A stretch of 64,000 nucleotides of DNA from Polyangiaceae bacterium (GTDB lineage Bacteria; Myxococcota_A; Polyangia; Polyangiales; Polyangiaceae), in the NCBI GenBank assembly GCA_019637265.1, contig JAHBVY010000001.1, positions 1,612,001-1,676,000 on the forward strand. Reading direction: 5' to 3'. A program made the translations under genes and the position numbers. Position 1 is the first letter of the stretch, and the number at the start of each line of letters is the position of its first letter. The notes below the pieces were generated by a model. It made no database searches. It saw nothing but the letters and a program-made list of their open reading frames with translations, and had not been told where the DNA came from. Positions 9,901-18,697 of the stretch are shown here, piece by piece.

Positions 9901-11765
9901 CCGACGCGGCCACCGGCGCCGAGCTGTGGGAGACGTCGGCGCTGATCTTGATCGACGAGCTCGGCGACGCCGACCGCGGGGAGCTGGCGCTGGCGCGCAC
10001 CATCGAGCGCGACATCCGCCGCGACGTCGCCTTCGATCGCCTGTTCCGCATCGTCCGCGGGCGTAAGGACGGCGCCACCCTGCTCGAGCTGATCGAGCGG
10101 CGGCTGGAGGTGGCGGAAGACCCAGAGGAGATCGTCAAGCTGTTCTGGGAGCGGGCGCGGGTGCTGCGCAAGGCGGGTGATCTCGACGCCGCGCTGGCGG
10201 CGCTGGAGAACGTCACGATGCTCGAGCCGGAGCACGTCGGCGCCCTCGCGCTGATGGGCGAGATCGCGCTCAGCACGCGGCGCTTCGCGGAGGCCGCGGA
10301 GTACCTGGGGCGCCTCGCGGAGCTGGATGAGGCGCCGACCAAGCAGCGCCTGATGAGCGGCGTCGCGGCGGCGGACATCTACGAGAATAAGCTCGACGAC
10401 ATCCACAAGGCGCTCACCGTGCTGACCGCGCTCTACCGCGCGGGCCTGAGCACGCTCCCCATCCGCGAGCGCCTGGCGCGCGCCGCGGGCAAGGCGGGCG
10501 CCTGGGATCAGGCGGCGGAGCTGCTCGAGAAGCTGATGCTCGAGCGGGAAACATCCGAAGGGCGCGTCGAGGCCGCGCGGCTGGCGATGGCGATCCACCG
10601 CGACCGCCGCGCGCGCCCCGAGGAGGCCGCCTACGCCGTGGAGGTGCTGCTCGGCGAGGCGCCGGAAGATGGTGAGGCGCTCGATCTACTGCTCAGCGGC
10701 GCGCTGCCAGAGAGCCTCCAGGTGAAGCTGGTCCCCCGCGCGCGAGCGACTCTCGTCAGCCGCACTGTTCAAGATCCATTGAACGTCGAGGCGGTGAACC
10801 GCCTGGCTCGGGTGGCCGAGGTGCTGGCCGAGGCGCCGCTCAGGCAAGCGACGCTCGGCGCCCTCACGGCGCTGGGCGCCGGGACCCCGGCGATCGACGC
10901 CGAGCTCACCGGGCTCGACCTGCGCGTCGCGCGCACCCCGCAGATGGCGATCTTGGAGGCGAACGGCAGCACCCAGGCCTTCCCGGAGCTGTTCGACGCC
11001 GAGGACACGGGCCCCATCGTCCAGCTGCTGCTCGAGCTGGCGCCCGTGTTGTCGGAGGCGATCGGGCCAGGGCTCGCCGCCTTCGGGGTAGGCAAGCGCG
11101 ACCGCGTGGATCCACGCGCGGGCTTGCCCATCAGGAACGAGCTCGCGGCCTGGGCAGGGGCCTTGGGCCTGGGGGATTTCGATCTGTACGTCGGTGGCCA
11201 AGACCCGCAGGGGATCTTCGGGCTCCCGCTGGAGAAGCCCACCGTGGTGGTGGGGAGCCAGGTCAGCGCACCCCTATCACCAGCGCACCGCGCGCTGGCG
11301 GCGCGAGAGCTGTTCGCGCTCCGCCGCGGCACCACCTTGCTCCGTCACCGCGACCCGGGCGACGTGGCGGCGCTGGTCGCCGCGGCGTGTCGCTCGGTGG
11401 GCATCCACGTGGCCACGCCCGCTTACGCCATGCTCGGCGAGTTCGAGCGCCAGCTCAGCAAGGCGCTGCCGCGGCGCCTCAAGAAGACGCTCCCCCCGAT
11501 CGCCGTGGCGTTCGCACAGAGCAACCCCGATGGGATCCAGTGGGTGCAAGACCGCTGGGTGAACGCCGCGAACAGCACCCTCGACCGCATGGCCGCGGTC
11601 GCCGCCGGGGACGTGTCTCAGGTCACCTGGCTGTTCGAGAACACCGCGCGCGGGACGCCCCCACAAACTCAGCTGGGGAGCTCTCGGCTGACGCGCCTAC
11701 TGAGCTTCGTCTTGTCTCCCGCCTACCTCGATCTGCGCGCCCGCCTGGGCATGGGTGTAAGATGA
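6939..11765 (+). CDS. Giant TPR-repeat protein (1608 aa), first of a coupled pair
   Basis: Soluble-looking protein of 1608 residues with no signal peptide or membrane helix, built almost entirely of degenerate TPR helices rich in Ala/Glu/Leu/Arg. The last 230 or so residues are not TPR and contain the segment LGDFDLYVGGQDPQGIFGLP followed by a run of hydrophobic strands and a helical segment (HRALAARELFALRRG). The next protein ends with a recognisably similar domain, so the two genes look like diverged paralogues. Its TGA at 11763 overlaps the next ATG (ATGA), indicating translational coupling. Function is unknown; a scaffold or assembly role is inference from TPR content. The ATG at 6939 is the first in frame after the spacer. 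A GTCAG-N5-CTGAC word lies at 9146-9160. Confidence 0.88.
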   Translation: MQHPETPSPSEVTPPVEAADPSWIAATIDRLRAEHDASDSPALKAVLLHEIGLLEETAGDEASAARDHLQAVNAEAGFREPLERLISIIERRQSFKNLGKLLDRLVKVAERPDERSRALLDNAAYLIDHQGEPDAAREALEEAATLTPEDESVWLALEFVGWVEDDRELVERALGRRAELTQDPAWKGLLLIDLAELRREQDDVERAAEALEAAIALQGPATFRALLALERLGRASERLDWVGRALDAQATLIRSTEAGAPPEAAAALGVPAYRLTPGHAMDAWLRAAEAHRTSGDLPRAAQVLARAAEQLPDDPHLLRARMLTAEATGHTEEAAALARRELELGATGAVAASLWLKIAEAAAAANDGATALSAVNSALTHDAGSIPARVLQLDLLIGGSDPPALASALEAAANELPTDDAKARYFLAAADAWARVARDSQGARAALSQAAMFGASPGLVARVARMLAAESGDGTWYLEATRRLLAAGATDSEQASLWFELGRAKLLRGDHSGAEEAFANLTNAPGGSWLGPALSAFVLPLTREGEPEADAENEASAGARDRGLAALLTAETAPDERRALALLSAVRARLSGDLAAARDTLSELHTEDPSDSLSATALAAVLEGLGELEQAEGVLSALAEQLDDPAEAAALWIEAALIAWRRGARDVAVDALSRSAELAPAAGGPLLVWALRAATPDDANARRRALEASGAGAAGALERWGLEAGAEPDVARQALSSVELTLEPSELVSAVALASVVSGEEQGTLELARLGDGARQLTRAHSYLRALGEGDGPERLEELARDWANEAGAHTSASLRADPSRAAATDATLEWLAQALASAQLEPEITARARLGALLPGEAGESLTASARIVSLLSGHAPGQLMPPRGAASRLANLELALPGGGPRRRARALSGVDEGLGEDSAALARGLAGWNYLAAQDYAAAEACFRVVTEALPSEVIGWEGLRATAEASGDRELMAEACAALGDAVSDAATGAELWETSALILIDELGDADRGELALARTIERDIRRDVAFDRLFRIVRGRKDGATLLELIERRLEVAEDPEEIVKLFWERARVLRKAGDLDAALAALENVTMLEPEHVGALALMGEIALSTRRFAEAAEYLGRLAELDEAPTKQRLMSGVAAADIYENKLDDIHKALTVLTALYRAGLSTLPIRERLARAAGKAGAWDQAAELLEKLMLERETSEGRVEAARLAMAIHRDRRARPEEAAYAVEVLLGEAPEDGEALDLLLSGALPESLQVKLVPRARATLVSRTVQDPLNVEAVNRLARVAEVLAEAPLRQATLGALTALGAGTPAIDAELTGLDLRVARTPQMAILEANGSTQAFPELFDAEDTGPIVQLLLELAPVLSEAIGPGLAAFGVGKRDRVDPRAGLPIRNELAAWAGALGLGDFDLYVGGQDPQGIFGLPLEKPTVVVGSQVSAPLSPAHRALAARELFALRRGTTLLRHRDPGDVAALVAAACRSVGIHVATPAYAMLGEFERQLSKALPRRLKKTLPPIAVAFAQSNPDGIQWVQDRWVNAANSTLDRMAAVAAGDVSQVTWLFENTARGTPPQTQLGSSRLTRLLSFVLSPAYLDLRARLGMGVR
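9146..9160. repeat. GTCAG-N5-CTGAC palindrome, inside giant TPR gene
   Basis: Exact copy with centre TGGAG. The reading frame is TCG-TCA-GTG-GAG-CTG-ACG (S-S-V-E-L-T), which uses the rare serine codon TCA. Confidence 0.8.
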
Positions 11766-14700
11766 GTGATCAGGACTACCCCAAGAAGCCGGGCCCGACC
11801 CCGGCCCCCACCCCCTCTGCGGAGCACCGTGGGCTCGCTGGGCGCAGCGCGCGCCCCAGCGACATCGGCGCTGAGCTCGGCGGGCTCGACTTCGAGCCAG
11901 ACGCGCTGCTCGACAGCCTGCTCTCGGACGACCCCACCTCCACGCCGCTGCCCGTGCCGAGCCGCCGCAGCGCCGATCAGCTGCCACCGGCGCGCCCCCC
12001 CGCGGAGACGCTCCCCGACACCGGCGAGACGGCGGCCGCGCTGAAGGCCCTGAGTCGCGCGCCAGAACGCCTCGCTGACGAAGCGCTGGAGACGCCGCGC
12101 CGGCAGGACGCCTTCCGAGGTTCCGGCGAGTGGAGCCCGCTCGAGGCCGGGCCGAAGCTGCACGAGCCGTCCGATCGGGAGTTCCCCATGGACGACGAGA
12201 CCAAGACTCACGTCGTGGTGCGCCCGAACCCCTCGGTCCCGCCGGGCGTCCTGGCAACCCCAGGCGGCAGCAAGCCCCCGCTGCCGTCCAGCCGCCGCCC
12301 ACCGCCGCTCCCGCGCCCGAGCTTCGACGCAACCCAGAAGCCCCCTGCGGTGAACCCCGCGGGGTTCCCGCCTCGCGAGCCGTTCCTGAAGGCGGTGAGC
12401 CCCATCGCCCCGCGCGCGAGCGCGCAGCCCCTCACGCACCAGCTGCCCGCCGAGCCCAACGCCTCGGACGAGGAGGCGGACGCGCTGCTCTCGGCGCTGG
12501 AAGAGCAGGCGCCCGAGAGCCTGGAAGAGCTGAGCGTGGAGTCATCAGCTGACCTGTTTGAAGCGGGGGAGCTGCTCGAGGCCGGTGAGTCAGTCGAGCT
12601 GACGGGCGACGAGGCGCTGTTCGTGGCTGAAGAGTCAGCTGAGCTGACGGGCGGCGAGGTGGGGCTGTTCGCAGACGCCGCTGAGCTCGAGGCGCTCGAG
12701 GCCCTGCAAGGAGTCACCGAGAGCTCGGAGCTCGAGCCCTTCGAGGTGGGCGAGGCGGAGGAAGACGTCCTCGCCGACTCCTTCGCGCCCGAGGAGCTCG
12801 CGAGCGCCGCGATCGGTCACGGCGATTTCGCGAGCGCGGGTGACGGCGACGCGCATGAGGAGCCGGAGCAAGACGCCCCTGGCGCGCTCGCGGCGCGCGG
12901 GGAGCTGACGAGCTGGCAGGCGCGCGCGGCCTGGTTCGAGGCAGAGGCCGAGGCGCAGGAGGACGCCGCTGCCAAAGCGCGCTGCTGGATCGTGGCGAGC
13001 GAGCTGTGGGCGCTCTCGGGGGACGGCGAGCGCGCCCGCGCTGCCGCCGCGCAGGCGAACCGCGCGCAGAAGCTCCCCCTGGGCGTGCGTCAGCAGCGCT
13101 GGCTCACCCAAGCGACGGAGGAGTGGAGCCAGGTGGCGACGGCGCTCGACCAAGAGGCGCTGACGAGCCCCACGCCGGAGAGCCGCTCTCACGCGGCGTA
13201 CTTCGCGTCGGAGATCCAGCGGCTGGTGTTGAACGACGCGGAGGCGCAGAAGAAGCGCCTGGACGTGGCGCTCAGGCTCACCCCGGGGGACGCGCGGCTG
13301 CTCGTGACCAAGCTGGCGGAGGAGCTCGGCGCGGGCGCGGGCCCAGCTCAGCTGCGGCTGCCAGACCACTCGGCGCTCCAGGCGCTCGGCGCGGCGGTCT
13401 CGCGCGTGAACGCGCGGCGTACGGTCAGTGCCGCAGACGATGCACCCCCCGAGGCGCAGCTGGAGGCGGCGCGGCTCGCCCTCGCCGCGGGTGATGGAGC
13501 GGCCGCCGGGCGCACGCTGATGGCGCTCCGCCGCGTGCCCGAGCTCAGCCGCGCGGTGGCCTGGGTGAGCGCCTCCTTGCTCGCGCCTCGAGCGGAGACC
13601 CGCCAGCTGGCGATCGACCTGCTCACCCAACTCGTGCAGCAGGAGCACGAGACGCCGCCCAGCCACCTGCTGCACGCCCTGGCGGCGCGCTCGCTCGAAG
13701 CGGGGCAGCCCGCGGGCGTCGAGCTGGCGCTGCGGCGCGCGGCGATCTCCACCTTCACGGAGGCCGATCGCGCGGCCATCGCGGCCTTGAGCGGCGCCGA
13801 GCCCGAGGCGGAGGTGCTCGCTGCCCTCGCCGAGCAATCGGACACGCGTCCCCTCGCGGCCGCCGCCTACGCCCACCTCGGCGAAGTGGAGCTGGCGGCG
13901 CAGCAGGCGACCGTGGGCGCTGCCGAGCAGCAGCTGGCGCGCTCGTTCCGCTCGACGGAGCGACTGCGCAACGCGCTGGGGCCGTCACTCACGGGCGAGC
14001 TTGGCGCCACCGATCACCGGAGCGCGGCGCTGAAGCGCCTGCTCGAGGTGCAGCGTCACATCGAGCAGGGCGATCGCGCGGGGGCAGCCGACGCCCTCGC
14101 CGGCATCGCGCCGCTCGATGCGCCCGTCGAGCGACAGCTGGTGGTCGCGCTCGCGCATGAGCTCGCCGGAGAAGCGTCCTCGGCGCGCGCGGCGTATCAG
14201 CGTGCCCACGATCAGGCCCCCGCCTGGGAGGCGCCCGTGCGCATGCTCCTCGAGGGCAGCGGGAGCCACCGCGTCAGCGATCTGTTCCAAGCCGCCGCGG
14301 AGGCCGCGGGCGACGCGAGCCGTCAGTCACTCTTACTGACAGAAGCCGCGCTGCGCATCCAAGCCGACGCGCCCGAACTCACCGAACAGCTGCTCGACCG
14401 CGCGCACGAGGCCGACCCGAGCCTCCCGTTCAGCTACCGAGCGGGTGAGTACGGCGCGCGCCTGACCGGCGACGTGCCGCGCCTCACCGAGTGGCTCCAG
14501 CGCCGGCGCGACGCGGCGACCTGCGACGTCGAGCGCGCCTTCGATCAGGTCCGGGAGGCGCTGCTCTCGGCCGACGAAGATCTCGAAGGGGCCGCGTACC
14601 TGCTCAGCGAGGCAGTGCGGGCACGGCCCGGCGACGTGGGGCTGCGTGAGCTCTCTGAGCGGATGAGCCCCGAGCGCGCGCCCGACCGCGGGGCGTGGCG

Positions 14701-17374
14701 TGAGGCGGTCGCCGCCGAGGCGCCGGCGCCGACGCGCGCCCGGCTGCTGCTCGACGCGGCGCTCCACTACGAGCAGGGCGGCGACGCTGAGGCGGCGGCG
14801 CGCGCGGCGCGAGACGCCGTGCTGGCGGAGGGCGGCTCGTTCGCAGCCATCGTCCGCGAGCGCACCGCGCCAGGCACCGAGCAAGCCGCCGATCTCGCCG
14901 AGCTGCTCCTGGCGCAAACCAAGACCGCGACGGGCACCGCAGCCTGCGAGCTGTACGAGCGCCTGAGCGAGATCGACCGCGCGCGCGGCGACTCCTCGAG
15001 CGCCTTGCTGTGGCACTCGGCGATCCTCGAGGAGCTACCCCAGCACCTCCCCGCGCTGCGGCAGCTCGAGCACGCCTACCTCGCCGCCCGGCGCGAAGAA
15101 GATCTGGTCGGCGTCGAGCGGGCGCTCTCCACCGCGCTCCCAGCGGACACGGGGCTCGCCCACGCGACGCTGGCCTCACGCCTCACGAAGAAGGTCGACG
15201 ACTGGCTCAGCGCCAAGGACATCGTCTACCAGACGAACCACCCCAGCCCCCGCCCCTACTGGCTCCTACGTCAGCTCGCCGCTTACACCCAGGCGACTGG
15301 CGACGACGAGCTCGCGCTGCCCGTGCTGAAGGAGCTGGCCGCCGTGGCGGAGGCCGATCTCGACGCGGCCACGCTGTATATCCGCGCGGCGGAGGCCGCG
15401 GCGCGCCGCGGCCAGCAGGAGGAGGCCGTGGCGCTCCTCGATCAGGCGACCGAGCGCATGCCGGAGCACCTGGTCGCGCTCACCACGCGCGCGGACGTGC
15501 TGGAGGCGAGCGGGGACGCCGAGCGCGCCGCGGAGGCGCTCGAGGCCGCGGCGCGCGCGAGCGCCGTGGAGCGGCACCAACTGGAGGCTTGGTACCAGGC
15601 AGGGGTGCTGTGGCTCGATCGCGCGTCGAACCCAGCGCGCGCCCGGGCCGCCCTGGGGCACGCCGCGCGGATCGACGTCGCCCACGCCGACGTGTTCGAC
15701 AGGCTGCGTGACCTGTACGTGGAGGAGGGCGACGCCACCTCGCTCGCCTCGCTGCTCGAGCTCCGCTTGAGTCGCACCTCGGATCCCGACGAGCGCGTCG
15801 CGCTCGAGGTGACGCGCGCCAAGGCGCTGGCGGACATCGGGGATCCAGCGGCGGCGCGCGGGGCGCTGGTCGCCGCGCTGGATGCGAACCCCGAGCACGT
15901 GGAGGCGCTCGCCGCCTTCGCCGAGCTGTGCACCGCCGAGGAAGACTGGCCGGAGGCCGAGCAAGCGTGGATCCGCCTCGCGCGCCACGTCCCCGACGCC
16001 GCACGCCAGGCCGAAATCTACCGTCAGCTCGGCGCTATCTACGAGGCTTCCATCCCCAACCCGGAGCGCGCCGAGGTGGCCTACCGTGAGGTGCTGAAGC
16101 GCGAGCCGAGCGACGTCCCGGCGCGGGAAGCGCTGGTGCGGGTGTACTCCGCGGGCGGCTCGGGGGACCGCGCCCTCACGGTGCAGAACGAGCTCCTGAG
16201 CCAGGCCAGCTCCCCCGAAGAGAGCCGCGATCGAACCATCGCGCTCGCGGTGATCCACGAGCAGGTGCTCGGCGACGCGCGCCAAGCGGAGAACATCCTC
16301 GAGCAGCTCCGCAAGGCGACGCCCACGGATCCCGAGGTGCTGCGAGGCCTGGCCGCGCTGTACCAGCGCACCGGTGAGACACGCACGCTCAGCATGCTGC
16401 TCGATCGCACCGCGAGCGACGCGCTCCGGGCGCTCGGCACCGGGCGCTTCGACCTCAGCTTCTTCGAGCTGCTCGGCGTCGTCGCCGAGCTGCGCGGCGA
16501 CTCGGACGCCCAGTCAGTCACCCTGGCTACCCTCTCCGCGCTCACCTCGGGTGAGCCGGTGGCGGTGCGCGGCGTCGGCGCCGCCGCGGGCAACCGCGCG
16601 CTGGACGACGTGCTCGCGCCCGATCTGCTGACCTTGCCGCTCCGCGCCTTCATCGCCAAGACCGGCGCGGTGATGGACGCCGCCTACCCGATGGACACGC
16701 GCCTACTCAAGGCGCAGCCGCTCCCGATGGAGGCGGAGGCCCTGCGCCAGAACCTGGTGCAGCTGGCGAGCGCCTTCGGCATCGGTGAGCTCTCGGTGCT
16801 GGTGGCGCCAGGACAGGGCTTCACGGTGACACCCGTCAGCTCCACCCCGCCGCAGATCTTGATCGGCAAGGAGCTGCTCGAGGCGGGAGACGACGCCGCG
16901 CTCTACTTCCTGGTGTTCCGCGCGCTGAAGCTGATCCAGGGCCGCGCGTCGGCGCTCGCGCGCGTGGCGCCGATCGATCTATGGCCCACGTTCGCGGCCA
17001 TGCTCGGCTTGTTCGCGCAGAACTTCCGCCCGCAGGGCGCCGACGCCAAGCGCTTCGCGGTCGCCACCGGGCGGCTCCGCGCGTCGCTGCCCAAGCAGCT
17101 GGATGACGATCTCCCGGTGCTGGCGCTGGAGGTGATCGGCAGCATCGGCAACCGCGCCAGTCAGCTCGCGACGGCGCTCCACGAGTGGGGCAACCGCACC
17201 GCGCTGCTCGCCATCGGCGATCCGCGAGCGGCGCTCCGCGCGCTGCACGGCGGGCCGCTGCCGGAAGACGAGGCCGAGCGCATGAAGTGGATCGGCCGCA
17301 GCGAGGCGCGCGACCTCGTGATCTTCAGCGTCAGTGAGAAGTACGGCCAAGCGCGGGTGACGTCAGGCATTTAG
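11762..17374 (+). CDS. Giant TPR-repeat protein (1870 aa), second of a coupled pair
   Basis: Starts at the ATG that overlaps the upstream stop. An upstream extension of this frame runs antiparallel to no function and overlaps the end of the preceding gene, so it is discarded. The first 190 residues are Pro/Arg-rich and low complexity. Residues 230-380 are an acidic Glu/Ala/Leu-rich stretch with an internal repeat (ESVELTG and ESAELTG). TPR helices then continue to about residue 1620. The C-terminal 250 residues, with IGELSVLVAPGQGF, PQILIGKELLEAG and FLVFRALKLIQG, resemble the C-terminal domain of the preceding protein. No export signal is visible. The two probably act together in the cytoplasm as a scaffold; that is inference. 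The gene carries two exact palindromes (12589, 12634) and a longer-spaced variant at 14323. Confidence 0.87.
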   Translation: MSDQDYPKKPGPTPAPTPSAEHRGLAGRSARPSDIGAELGGLDFEPDALLDSLLSDDPTSTPLPVPSRRSADQLPPARPPAETLPDTGETAAALKALSRAPERLADEALETPRRQDAFRGSGEWSPLEAGPKLHEPSDREFPMDDETKTHVVVRPNPSVPPGVLATPGGSKPPLPSSRRPPPLPRPSFDATQKPPAVNPAGFPPREPFLKAVSPIAPRASAQPLTHQLPAEPNASDEEADALLSALEEQAPESLEELSVESSADLFEAGELLEAGESVELTGDEALFVAEESAELTGGEVGLFADAAELEALEALQGVTESSELEPFEVGEAEEDVLADSFAPEELASAAIGHGDFASAGDGDAHEEPEQDAPGALAARGELTSWQARAAWFEAEAEAQEDAAAKARCWIVASELWALSGDGERARAAAAQANRAQKLPLGVRQQRWLTQATEEWSQVATALDQEALTSPTPESRSHAAYFASEIQRLVLNDAEAQKKRLDVALRLTPGDARLLVTKLAEELGAGAGPAQLRLPDHSALQALGAAVSRVNARRTVSAADDAPPEAQLEAARLALAAGDGAAAGRTLMALRRVPELSRAVAWVSASLLAPRAETRQLAIDLLTQLVQQEHETPPSHLLHALAARSLEAGQPAGVELALRRAAISTFTEADRAAIAALSGAEPEAEVLAALAEQSDTRPLAAAAYAHLGEVELAAQQATVGAAEQQLARSFRSTERLRNALGPSLTGELGATDHRSAALKRLLEVQRHIEQGDRAGAADALAGIAPLDAPVERQLVVALAHELAGEASSARAAYQRAHDQAPAWEAPVRMLLEGSGSHRVSDLFQAAAEAAGDASRQSLLLTEAALRIQADAPELTEQLLDRAHEADPSLPFSYRAGEYGARLTGDVPRLTEWLQRRRDAATCDVERAFDQVREALLSADEDLEGAAYLLSEAVRARPGDVGLRELSERMSPERAPDRGAWREAVAAEAPAPTRARLLLDAALHYEQGGDAEAAARAARDAVLAEGGSFAAIVRERTAPGTEQAADLAELLLAQTKTATGTAACELYERLSEIDRARGDSSSALLWHSAILEELPQHLPALRQLEHAYLAARREEDLVGVERALSTALPADTGLAHATLASRLTKKVDDWLSAKDIVYQTNHPSPRPYWLLRQLAAYTQATGDDELALPVLKELAAVAEADLDAATLYIRAAEAAARRGQQEEAVALLDQATERMPEHLVALTTRADVLEASGDAERAAEALEAAARASAVERHQLEAWYQAGVLWLDRASNPARARAALGHAARIDVAHADVFDRLRDLYVEEGDATSLASLLELRLSRTSDPDERVALEVTRAKALADIGDPAAARGALVAALDANPEHVEALAAFAELCTAEEDWPEAEQAWIRLARHVPDAARQAEIYRQLGAIYEASIPNPERAEVAYREVLKREPSDVPAREALVRVYSAGGSGDRALTVQNELLSQASSPEESRDRTIALAVIHEQVLGDARQAENILEQLRKATPTDPEVLRGLAALYQRTGETRTLSMLLDRTASDALRALGTGRFDLSFFELLGVVAELRGDSDAQSVTLATLSALTSGEPVAVRGVGAAAGNRALDDVLAPDLLTLPLRAFIAKTGAVMDAAYPMDTRLLKAQPLPMEAEALRQNLVQLASAFGIGELSVLVAPGQGFTVTPVSSTPPQILIGKELLEAGDDAALYFLVFRALKLIQGRASALARVAPIDLWPTFAAMLGLFAQNFRPQGADAKRFAVATGRLRASLPKQLDDDLPVLALEVIGSIGNRASQLATALHEWGNRTALLAIGDPRAALRALHGGPLPEDEAERMKWIGRSEARDLVIFSVSEKYGQARVTSGI
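12589..12603. repeat. GTCAG-N5-CTGAC palindrome, inside second giant TPR gene
   Basis: Exact copy with centre TCGAG, read as GAG-TCA-GTC-GAG-CTG-ACG (E-S-V-E-L-T). Confidence 0.8.
12634..12648. repeat. GTCAG-N5-CTGAC palindrome, inside second giant TPR gene
   Basis: Exact copy with centre CTGAG, 45 bp after the previous one and in the same reading frame (E-S-A-E-L-T). The pair may reflect a local duplication. Confidence 0.8.
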
Positions 17375-17599
17375 CGTCCATCATCAATCATCCTGACGAT
17401 TGGTTTGGGGGTTTGGCATCGCTCTCAGGCGGCAGTGTCAAGGCGCTGCACCGTGGCAGCGCCGCGCGGCTCTGCGCAGCCCCCCAGGTGCAGCCACATC
17501 CCACCAGCCCCAGCCGCGGCAGGTGCCCCTGTGGCCACGACCCCAACCGTCACTCTCGAGCACCCTTGAGCCTGGCCGCCTCTGCCGTCAAAGTGAGGC

Positions 17600-18421
17600 G
17601 TGGCGCGCCCCCCTCGGCTCAGGCTCGTGTTGGCGCTCGGCGCGCTCAGCGCGCTGCTCTCGGCGCGCGCGTCCGCTGAGTCCAAGCCTGGCGTGGCGCG
17701 CTTCCCTGACGCACCCCAGGCGCCCCCCCACGCCAGCGGCAGCGCCTCAGGCACACCACCTAGCGCTGCACAGCCCAGCGCCGCACCACCCAGCGCCACG
17801 CCACCCAACGCCGCGCCTCGGGCGCCGCGCGACGAGCCACCTCCGGCGCCGCTCAACTGGGCCACCCGTGCGGCGCGTGAGGAGACGCTGCGTGGCAACG
17901 CCTGGCACGCGCGCGGTGAGCTTCCGCGCGCCCTCACCGCCTACACCCGCGCCATCCAGCTCGACAGCAGCTATGCGCCTGCCTACGTGGGGCTCGGTCG
18001 CGTGCGCGAGGTGTTGGGGGACATCGTCGAAGCGGAGCGCATCTACACCCTCGCCACGCGGCTCGGCGCGGGGCGCGAGCTGGCGTTCGAGCGGCGCGCC
18101 CGCCTGCGCCATACGATGGGGCTCCCCAGCGAGGCGCTCGCCGACCTCGCCGAGGCGCTCCGGCTGGAGCCCGATCACCGCGAGCGCCTGGAGCTCGCCG
18201 CGCGCTGGTACGTGGAGGCCGAGCAGTGGCCCGCGGCGCTCGCTACGTGGCGGCGCCTGGTCGCCGTACACAAGCAGCGCGGCGACTCCCAAGCCGCGCG
18301 CACCGCCCAAGTGCAGGTGCGCGCCCTGGTGATCCTCGCCGGTGAGGCCGACCCCGTGACCCACCCCACCCGCGGCTGGGTCACCCAAAGCCTAGCGCGC
18401 ATCGCACGCCGCGGAGGCTAG
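17600..18421 (+). CDS. Exported TPR protein
   Basis: Protein of 273 residues from the GTG at 17600. A typical signal peptide (RPPRLRLVLALGALSALL, then SARASA) suggests cleavage after residue 26. A Pro/Ala-rich linker with PSAAPPSATPPNAAP repeats follows, then about three TPR units from residue 90 (ARGELPRALTAYTRAIQLD, APAYVGLGRVREVLGDI, PSEALADLAEALRLEPDH). Probably periplasmic. It follows the giant TPR genes on the same strand after a 225-bp spacer, so it may be separately transcribed. The vWA gene beyond its 3' end points toward it. Function is unknown beyond protein-protein interaction. Confidence 0.82.
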   Translation: MARPPRLRLVLALGALSALLSARASAESKPGVARFPDAPQAPPHASGSASGTPPSAAQPSAAPPSATPPNAAPRAPRDEPPPAPLNWATRAAREETLRGNAWHARGELPRALTAYTRAIQLDSSYAPAYVGLGRVREVLGDIVEAERIYTLATRLGAGRELAFERRARLRHTMGLPSEALADLAEALRLEPDHRERLELAARWYVEAEQWPAALATWRRLVAVHKQRGDSQAARTAQVQVRALVILAGEADPVTHPTRGWVTQSLARIARRGG

Positions 18422-18697
18422 CGTGGTCAGTTACACTGCCATACACCGCGACCCGCTCGACTGAAGCCCAGGGTCACGCGGCAGCTGCCAAACCCCCAAC
18501 CCCACGTGGAGCGCGCTGGCAGCTCCCGGCTCTCCCACGCGCGGCACCTGCCAGAGCCAAAGACGGGGGTGAGCCACCCGTCCACTCGTGCCCTCGTAAG
18601 CCAAACCCGCTCGACCGACCGACGTCAGCTACGCTGATATCAGCTGCCCTGGCAGGCGACGTCAGCTACCCTGACATCACCTGGGAAAGGGGACTCG
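18422..18697. repeat. Spacer with iterated GTCAG-type repeats and vWA 3'-end echo
   Basis: Convergent spacer with no gene. It holds GTCAGTTACACTGCC at 18424 (imperfect), an oligo-C element near 18485-18502, GTCAGCTACGCTGAT at 18624-18638 (one mismatch), and ATCAGCTGCCCTGGCAGGCG from 18639, which copies the 3' tip and stop of the adjacent vWA gene (genuine copy from 18697). An exact palindrome lies at 18661-18675. Confidence 0.7.
18661..18675. repeat. GTCAG-N5-CTGAC palindrome, intergenic
   Basis: Exact copy with centre CTACC, 22 bp beyond the stop codon of the minus-strand vWA gene. The identical 15-mer recurs at 20098 on the stop of the paralogous vWA gene. Confidence 0.85.

Noticed and set aside
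9396..10598. Long antisense frame in the giant TPR gene
   Set aside because: Typical GC-rich shadow frame (Arg/Gln/His-rich), no start signal, TPR gene clearly real.
11387..11761. Upstream extension of the second giant TPR gene
   Set aside because: It overlaps the coding end of the first TPR gene in another frame; the ATGA overlap gives a better start.
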